From positions 1,240,001 through 1,304,000 of the forward strand of contig CP103035.1 in assembly GCA_024752435.1 (NCBI GenBank): DNA of 64,000 nt, read 5' to 3'. This document shows positions 58,331 to 64,000 of the stretch, in pieces. This DNA comes from Allantophomopsis cytisporea (lineage: Eukaryota; Ascomycota; Leotiomycetes; Phacidiales; Phacidiaceae). The notes below the pieces were generated by a model that saw only the letters and a list, made by a program, of their open reading frames with translations, was not told where the DNA came from and made no database searches. Positions within the stretch are counted from its first letter, which is position 1. Each line of letters starts with the position of its first letter. The translations under genes were made by a program, and so were the position numbers.

Positions 58331-59734
58331 ATGAAATCACTCAGATCTGCGATTGCCATTGGCGATCGTTTGGCAATTCGTCAAGTTGCACGCTCTTCCC
58401 AGCGCGCGTTCCCAATAGCTACGGTCCGTAGTCATACAAGCTCGAGCTTCCCCGCTGTCTCCAAATTACGACAGCTCCGCGCAGCAACTGCAACCTCCCA
58501 ATCGTCAATTCGACATGCATCCAGCGCTGCCGATGCCTCTCCTCTACAGAAGACCCCTCTGTACGACCTTCATCTCGCCCATGGAGGTAAGATGGTCGGT
58601 TTTGGTGGCTTCCACATGCCAGTCCAATATAGCTCTTTGAGTGTCAGTGAATCGCATCACTTCACCCGTTCGCATGCCTCCCTTTTCGACGTTTCACACA
58701 TGGTGCAGCATCGCTTTGCTGGTCCAGGAGCTACAGCTTTCCTACAAAAGGTCACGCCTGCGTCCCTTTCAAGTTTGCAAGTTCATCAAAGCGGGCTCAG
58801 CACGCTACTGTGGCCAGTCACTGGAGGAATTGTGGACGATACAATCATCACACGCCTGGGCCCAGAGTTGTTCTATGTTGTCACCAATGCTGGGTGTCGT
58901 GAAAAAGATCTGAAGTACTTCAATGAGCAGCTTGACGAGTTTAAGGCTGCTGGTGGTGACAAGGTCGATTGGGAGGTTCTTGATGGCTGGGGCCTGATTG
59001 CCCTCCAGGGTCCATTAAGTGAGGATGTATTGACAAGCATCATTGCCTCTCCCGAAGACGTGAAAATAAAGGAGCTGTACTTTGGTCAATCCAAGTTCAT
59101 CCAGGTCAAACTACTAAGCGGTGAAGCTTCGAAACCATTGCTGGTCAGTCGCGGCGGTTATACCGGAGAAGATGGGTTTGAGATTTCAATTTCCCCCGAT
59201 GAGGTGGTTGCTGTTACAGAGACCCTTTTGCAGACTGCTACGTCGGAGAGACTACAACTTGCTGGACTGGGTGCAAGAGATAGTCTTCGACTTGAGGCAG
59301 GCATGTGTTTGTATGGCCACGATCTGGATGATAGCACAACACCCGTTGAAGCAGCATTGTCGTGGATTATTGGCAAGGACAGGAAGACTGAGGGTGGATT
59401 CCATGGCGACGAGGTGATTCTTCGTCAGCTTACACCAAAGTCTAAGGGAGGGCTCGGTGTTGATCGCAGAAGAGTTGGGCTGGTAGTTGAGGGAGCACCA
59501 GCAAGAGAAGGTGCAGAGATTGTGAATGAAGCAGGAGAGAAGATCGGGAATATCACAAGTGGATGCCCAAGTCCAACCTTGAAGAAGAACATTGCCATGG
59601 GCTATATCAGAGATGGCCTCCACAAGTCAGGCACAAACGTTGAGGTTGTCATTCGTGGAAAGAAGCGCAAGGCTCAGGTAACTAAGATGCCTTTCGTTCC
59701 AAGCAAATACTGGAAGGGAGCTGCTCCATCATAG
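58331..59734 (+). CDS. GCV1: glycine cleavage system T-protein (aminomethyltransferase)
   Basis: A single exon of 467 residues from ATG 58331. The first 70 or so residues are rich in Arg, Ser and Ala with few acidic residues: a mitochondrial presequence ending near RHASSAADASPLQKTPLYDLH. The GCV_T fold follows: GGKMVGFGGFHMPVQY, FDVSHMVQ, then TGEDGFEIS, ARDSLRLEAG and EAALSWIIGKDRK. The C-terminal domain has GNITSGCPSPTLKKNIAMGY, where the usual GxVTSGxxSP is conserved. The protein transfers the methylene group from glycine to tetrahydrofolate and releases ammonia in the mitochondrial matrix. Confidence 0.95.
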   Translation: MKSLRSAIAIGDRLAIRQVARSSQRAFPIATVRSHTSSSFPAVSKLRQLRAATATSQSSIRHASSAADASPLQKTPLYDLHLAHGGKMVGFGGFHMPVQYSSLSVSESHHFTRSHASLFDVSHMVQHRFAGPGATAFLQKVTPASLSSLQVHQSGLSTLLWPVTGGIVDDTIITRLGPELFYVVTNAGCREKDLKYFNEQLDEFKAAGGDKVDWEVLDGWGLIALQGPLSEDVLTSIIASPEDVKIKELYFGQSKFIQVKLLSGEASKPLLVSRGGYTGEDGFEISISPDEVVAVTETLLQTATSERLQLAGLGARDSLRLEAGMCLYGHDLDDSTTPVEAALSWIIGKDRKTEGGFHGDEVILRQLTPKSKGGLGVDRRRVGLVVEGAPAREGAEIVNEAGEKIGNITSGCPSPTLKKNIAMGYIRDGLHKSGTNVEVVIRGKKRKAQVTKMPFVPSKYWKGAAPS

Positions 59735-60116
59735 GTAGCCTGTGTGAATCGCTTTTCTAATCTCATCATCGGGCATCAAACGGATATCAGATGAATTATC
59801 GAACCGTTTGAGAGCAAAGAATAGGATGTTCTCACTACTCAACTAGGATGAACAAATAAACAAGTAAACAGATAAAGAATCAAAAAAATAAGTAAAACTT
59901 CGTGTGTCAAAGATGTGAATTATCTTTGTGCGATCCTAAATGTTATCAATCACTCCTAGGTACCTTGTAGAGTGTGTTTCATCCTGAGAGTCGAAGCCTC
60001 AGCCTCGCGAACAAGGCGACAATATATTTGGATCCGTCATTGTTGCGAACTCTATCATTAAAATCCACCCAAAATTGGCATTTCAAAGCTACGTTCGGCC
60101 AGCCTGAAAGCCAGCG
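59735..60116. other. short intergenic gap
   Basis: About 380 bases between two plus-strand genes, with an A-rich stretch (59870-59900) in the 3' UTR zone of GCV1. Confidence 0.5.
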
Positions 60117-61094
60117 ATGCTTCAAAGATGCGTGGCGCACGGATTGGCGCCTTCAAAAAACCTCCTATGCACTATTGTGGCTGCCCAAAGCCCAGTGCTG
60201 ACACTACGAAAGGAGCTGCTCCCGTGCCAGACTCCAAGATCTGTGCAATCTCGACGACAATACTCCGAAAGGCTTCCAATTCATCGCAATACTCCTCTAC
60301 CGACATCAAAGGTACTTCCTGAGGGACCCACCGGCGGAGATAGTATTCCTCCACCTCCACCTAAGTCGCCTCGTTCCCTTCGACCCTATATCTGGTCCTC
60401 CTTCTTCCTCCTACTCGGCCTCACAGCCGGCCAATTGGTGCGCTTAACTATCGCACCTCCTGCATACCCTATTCCCGGTAGCCCAGAAGACCAGATTCTT
60501 GTAGCATCGATTCGTGCGCAGTCCGAGAAGCTTCCAATTGTACAAGAACTGGGTGGTAATCCCGCATGGAGGTCCTGGGAAGCATATTCAAGTTTCCCAC
60601 CTGAGCATGCGGAACGAAGAATAACTTCTGGGGCTTTGTCGGGTGCTAGGGGTCTGGGAGGATGCCAGAGAATCTTCTACAACCCGGAGACTGGAGAAAT
60701 AGTCAACGTGCTTTGGCTTGGTGGTGGATTAGCAGGCTGGCCCGGTGTTACTCATGGGGGATTGATTGCTACTGTTATGGATGAGACCTTGGGGAGAGCT
60801 GCTTTCAGGAGATTTCCATCTCACACTGGTAGGTCTTCGCGTTTTATAATTTCTGACTGCGATTAACATACTCTAGGAGTAACTGCGAACCTTGACCTCA
60901 CTTACAAATCACCATCGATATCGAACGCTTTTTATGTCATTCGAGCATGGCCTGTAGAAGAGGGCTCGACAGATACAAAGGGATTTGTTAAGGGCCAACT
61001 GGAGACTCCTGAAGGGAAAGTTTGTGTAGAAGCCAAGGGACTGTTTGTCGTTCCAAAGAAAGTGAAGCTGCAAGAAATTCCCGAGGGCTTCTAG
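60117..61094 (+). CDS. HotDog-fold thioesterase, membrane-anchored
   Basis: Two exons, 60117..60828 and 60877..61094, with a 48-base intron; 309 residues. The N-terminus (1-50) is basic and Ser/Thr/Gln-rich, a likely mitochondrial presequence. One membrane segment follows (about residues 91-110, WSSFFLLLGLTAGQLV). The C-terminal half is a 4HBT thioesterase: THGGLIATVMDETLGRAAF holds the helix and catalytic Asp/Glu of the HotDog fold, and ANLDLTYKSP after the splice is the next strand. The family (THEM4/PaaI-like) hydrolyses acyl-CoA thioesters. It probably sits in the inner mitochondrial membrane. The substrate is unknown. Confidence 0.85.
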
Positions 61095-62544
61095 ATCTGA
61101 TACCCAGATACGATAATAGATTATTCGTGTGATATGCCTTGTTTTGAAGAAATGATTTGGAATTTGTGTAAGTACCACTCCATGGACATTTTTGGTTGTT
61201 TTCTGGAACATCGCTTCATTTTCAGCTGCTGCCCCAATTTCTTGATCTACATCTTTGATCACTTTTGTAGAAACACTGAGAAGTGCCTTGTACGAATTTC
61301 CTTCCAGGTAGCAGTCTCCTGAGGAGCTCTGGATTGATGTAAATCAGCAACGAAGTGAAGTTGATCATGTGGTTGCTGGAGGCAAGTTTCTGGTGTCTCT
61401 TGGTGCGTGAATCCTGACATGCTCATGTTCCTGACAATGAACAAGAACCTCGAAATTATGATGATAGCTTTAAGAGTATTCAAAATTGAAGCATCTCTTG
61501 CTTGTTGACATTACATCACACAATTATAAACCAAGGGAGGAACGGAAGCTGGTACTGATCTTGACGCTCACATCCGCTAGTCATAAATGTTACAAGTTTT
61601 TGTCAATCTCAGCAGCATCTATATACTGATGGAAGTCATGATCATCCACATCAAATCAAGAAGTGTACATAACTATTTATCATTACATGCAGTCTTAATA
61701 GCTTAGGTACACTTTCCAACAGATTCGCACTCTAGGTGCATCCTAATATATATGTTACGAGAGACACAAGTTATCCGTCCATAAACCCCCTCTTCTATGG
61801 GCAAGGTGTTGCTAGGGATAAGACATAGAGGAGATGAAAGTGAAGATTGGAGGGGTTGTGAGAGGTGGGATCATGGTTGCCATTACAGAAGAATGATATC
61901 AATCAGATGACTAGTAAGCGCTCTCGGAGGGTCCCTATATAAACCAGAACAAGCAGAAACCCAACAAGTCTCCTTGGCCTAGTGGAATAGGTCGGGCCTT
62001 GCAAATTCGCGAATTTCTTGAAATCGCGGAGTCCAGGGTTCGACTCTCCATGGTCATATAGCTGGGTCGATATCTTCGCCTGTCTAGGCCAAGGACTACT
62101 GTAGAATCAGTAAAATCCCTTCGGGAGTTTTCTGGTACAGCCGGTGAGGCGTGCCCCGTCTGTATTCTTTTTGCAATTCTATCCTCTGTTTTGGCGAAGT
62201 TCGAAGGCGGGTCATGCACTTGTCTATGTCCCTCACATCCATCTATTTACACCTCAGTTGGCATTCACACCAGCTAAGTTTTTCGTCTCTTGAATCATAT
62301 ATCAACAAGGCGACTTCCAGGTTAACAAGACTGCTATTTGGGACCCTTCAGATTGCTCGACACCATAGTCTATCACTGAGTACATATGAATAACACAAGA
62401 TCAATCATGATAGAATATAAAGGAGGTAAAATCCTTAGTTGAAAAGCACTAATAAGATAGCTGGAAATGGATATCTTTATCCGCCATATTGTGGCTGCTA
62501 ACCCACCAAAAAACAAAACAAAACAAAAGACTAAACTAACTACC
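61095..62544. other. intergenic with Pol III-like element
   Basis: About 1.45 kb, AT-rich, without a protein gene. It contains the tRNA-like Pol III candidate described separately at 61934-62172. Confidence 0.5.
61966..62172 (+). ncRNA. candidate RNA polymerase III transcript, tRNA-like
   Basis: A TATATAA element lies at 61936. It is followed by a perfect A-box TGGCCTAGTGG (61975-61985), a near-perfect B-box GGTTCGACTCT (62037-62047, 10 of 11) and a T-run TTCTTTTTG ending near 62172. Between the boxes, a hairpin with CGCGA/TCGCG (about 62007-62028) and a TTGCAAA segment occur. I could not fold a full cloverleaf: the T stem and acceptor stem do not pair. CCTTGGCCTA also pairs with TAGGCCAAGG near 62084-62094. 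Possible identities are a degenerate tRNA gene, a tRNA-derived element or an unannotated Pol III RNA. Transcript ends are inferred. Confidence 0.35.
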
Positions 62545-62702
62545 TTACTTAGTTTTTGAGGGGTTCACTGGCTCGAAGGCACTCTTATGAAAAACCCTAC
62601 TGCTTCCAGTTGCGAGTGAACGATCTTCGAGAACCGTGAGAATGATCTTCGATGTAGCATACAGCTCCTCTGGGAAGACTTTGTCGTTGTAGTTGAAATA
62701 AG
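62545..62702 (-). CDS. terminal exon of an unresolved small gene
   Basis: This stretch is open and strongly protein-like (for example FPEELYATSKIILTVLEDRS, ending PVNPSKTK then a stop) and begins right after an AG acceptor. A model with exons 62885..62929 and 62749..62791 closes in frame at 81 residues, but its second donor (GTGGGA) is weak. Another coding-like block lies further upstream (63140-63230, MKVKSKLEDMKLGVKK with CERCKK), so the gene may extend to about 63339. No family recognised. Confidence 0.4.
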
Positions 62703-63504
62703 CTGTTGTTACTAGTGCATCATAATACTAGGTACCTTATGCTCCCACTCAATGGATTTGACGATTGAGCTGGTTTCAATGATGAATTGTCCTGCATTTA
62801 ACCTTATTTGTACCAACTCAAGCAGTTTCTAACAGTCCTGCTCGACTATTCAGCCTATTAGCGTGGAAACTCTGTATTTGATACATCGGTCTGGGAATTG
62901 GACGATGTATGGGAGGAATGAGAAAGCATAATGTTCTAGCGTGTTTAGTCAGCCCTTTTCCATCCAGTCAATCATTGCTGTGGGAAGGTAGCATATATAT
63001 ATATTTACATATAAATAATGTCAAGGGAATCTCCCATGTAAGATTTACAAGTTTGGCAATTGATCGATTGATGATGGATGGATGTCTCTGGGTGCGAGTT
63101 AACGTACATTTAAGGTAGGAGGTACCTGTGTACTCACGTTGAATTTTTTTACAACGCTCACAGGTTTTCTTAACTCCTAACTTCATGTCTTCAAGCTTGG
63201 ATTTCACCTTCATTTCGATCAATGCTCGCTCTTTGTCACGTACATATATATACAACAACCGAAACCTCCATTGTCCGCCTTTATCCGTTGCCAGCAATAA
63301 TCTTGAGTCGTCGCCAGTTAATATTTGAACATGGTGCACGCTCCCTCTGACGCGCTTAACTAAACACCTTTAGCCATCAAAATCACTGTTTTCATCCTAC
63401 ATATATGTGAAGCTGATATCCCACACGTCCTCGAGAACGATACGCACATCTACTTTCATAGTTCAGTTTGTTCCAAAACTCACTCAACTTACCACCAAGG
63501 GAAG

Positions 63505-64000
63505 ATGACTGCTAGGCGACATCACAAAGACTACCATGGCACAGATATGGTATAATACCTGCTCCCCAGTCTACAGCTTGCACACGTTTTGCTAAATGGC
63601 ACTAAGCCTGGTATAGAGGTAAATCGGCCCCGATGGGCTCCTTTCAGTACAAACACCTTACCATTCGACCCGAGGTTCGACGTGGAGCTTCCTTTGAAAC
63701 GTCTTAAACTTACAGCTAGCGATATCCAAAAAGAAGCAGTAGATTGTCACTGGTGCCAACTCGCATCCTTCTCGACGTATCACCAGTATCCAGTTCTAAT
63801 CACGAATGATGTAGATAGCACTGAGCTGCCACAGAACTTCCGCTTTATTGAGCATTCTGTATTAAGAGACGGCGTTGAGCGTGCAGATGACGCTTTCAGG
63901 AGCGGGTGTGACTGCGCCGAGGATATTAGTTGCGAAGAGGCGGGTTGTGAGTGCTTGCAAGACATCGAGTCTGAAGATACCACGACATCAATCCAATATG
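63505..64000 (+). CDS. dim-5: histone H3K9 methyltransferase, DIM-5/Clr4 type (5' part)
   Basis: Cut by the right edge. Proposed exons are 63505..63549 (15 codons, MTARRHHKDY) and 63607 onward, with a 57-base intron. The last exon is open to the edge. Its translation has FRFIEHSVLRDGVERADDAF followed by a Cys-rich pre-SET start, GCDCAEDISCEEAGCECLQD, matching the pre-SET zinc cluster of fungal DIM-5/Clr4. The SET domain itself would lie beyond the window. The enzyme trimethylates histone H3 Lys9 and directs DNA methylation of RIP-mutated repeats in Neurospora. Like DIM-5, there is no room for a chromodomain. The first-exon boundary is less certain than the gene identity. Confidence 0.8.

Noticed and set aside
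61966..62058. A functional tRNA-Cys (TTGCAAA anticodon loop)
   Set aside because: The anticodon-stem 3' side, T stem and acceptor stem do not pair, so the locus was kept only as a Pol III candidate.

Overview
The window is nuclear DNA of a filamentous ascomycete (Pezizomycotina). It probably comes from Leotiomycetes such as the Botrytis/Sclerotinia relatives, but that placement is an impression from protein and intron style, not a computed result. The signs are compact protein-coding genes on both strands, many 45-80 base introns with GT..AG ends and CTAAC/CTGAC-type branch sites, long AT-rich or low-complexity intergenic stretches, decayed transposon-like DNA, and fungal-only families (HsbA, Erj5, Mep ammonium permease, fungal Med16). 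Almost all genes are housekeeping. Exon models were built by hand from splice signals and checked for reading-frame closure.

Layout. 0.3-12.2 kb: a Cus2/Tat-SF1 splicing factor (-), an elongator tRNA-Met (-), an Hst3/Hst4-type sirtuin (-), Mediator subunit Med16 (+, eight exons) and a flavin-containing monooxygenase (-, five exons). 12.2-14.6 kb: gene-poor, AT-rich, probably decayed. 14.6-27.8 kb: APS kinase (+), BolA-like protein (-), a 300-bp foldback repeat, an acyl-protein-thioesterase-like protein that has lost its catalytic residues (+), ER J-protein Erj5 (-), D-arabinose dehydrogenase-like aldo/keto reductase (+), Tim13 (+) and galactose-1-phosphate uridylyltransferase (+). 29-41 kb: an ammonium permease (-), about 9 kb without a recognisable gene but rich in microsatellites, and an SMP-30/regucalcin-type lactonase (-). 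41-64 kb: a Tc1/mariner relict, other decayed coding DNA, an HsbA-type secreted protein (+), mitochondrial Qri7 (+), a peroxisomal PMP47/Ant1 carrier (-), an ankyrin-repeat protein with a DYW-like deaminase signature (-), S-adenosylmethionine synthetase (-), an alpha/beta-hydrolase-like protein (-), glycine cleavage T-protein (+), a HotDog thioesterase (+), a Pol III-type transcript candidate, an unresolved small gene, and the 5' part of a DIM-5/Clr4-type H3K9 methyltransferase cut by the right edge.

There is no operon or biosynthetic cluster. Some genes touch the same pathways without evidence of co-regulation: SAM synthetase and glycine cleavage T-protein (one-carbon metabolism), and the sirtuin and H3K9 methyltransferase (chromatin). 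The most interesting locus is 49,102-51,112. It encodes a 645-residue protein with an N-terminal Cys/His cluster, ankyrin repeats, an HxE..CxxC zinc-deaminase signature like that of plant DYW editing enzymes, a long low-complexity tail and a C-terminal SUMO-interaction motif. It looks like a candidate nucleic-acid-editing or mutagenic enzyme in a fungus.
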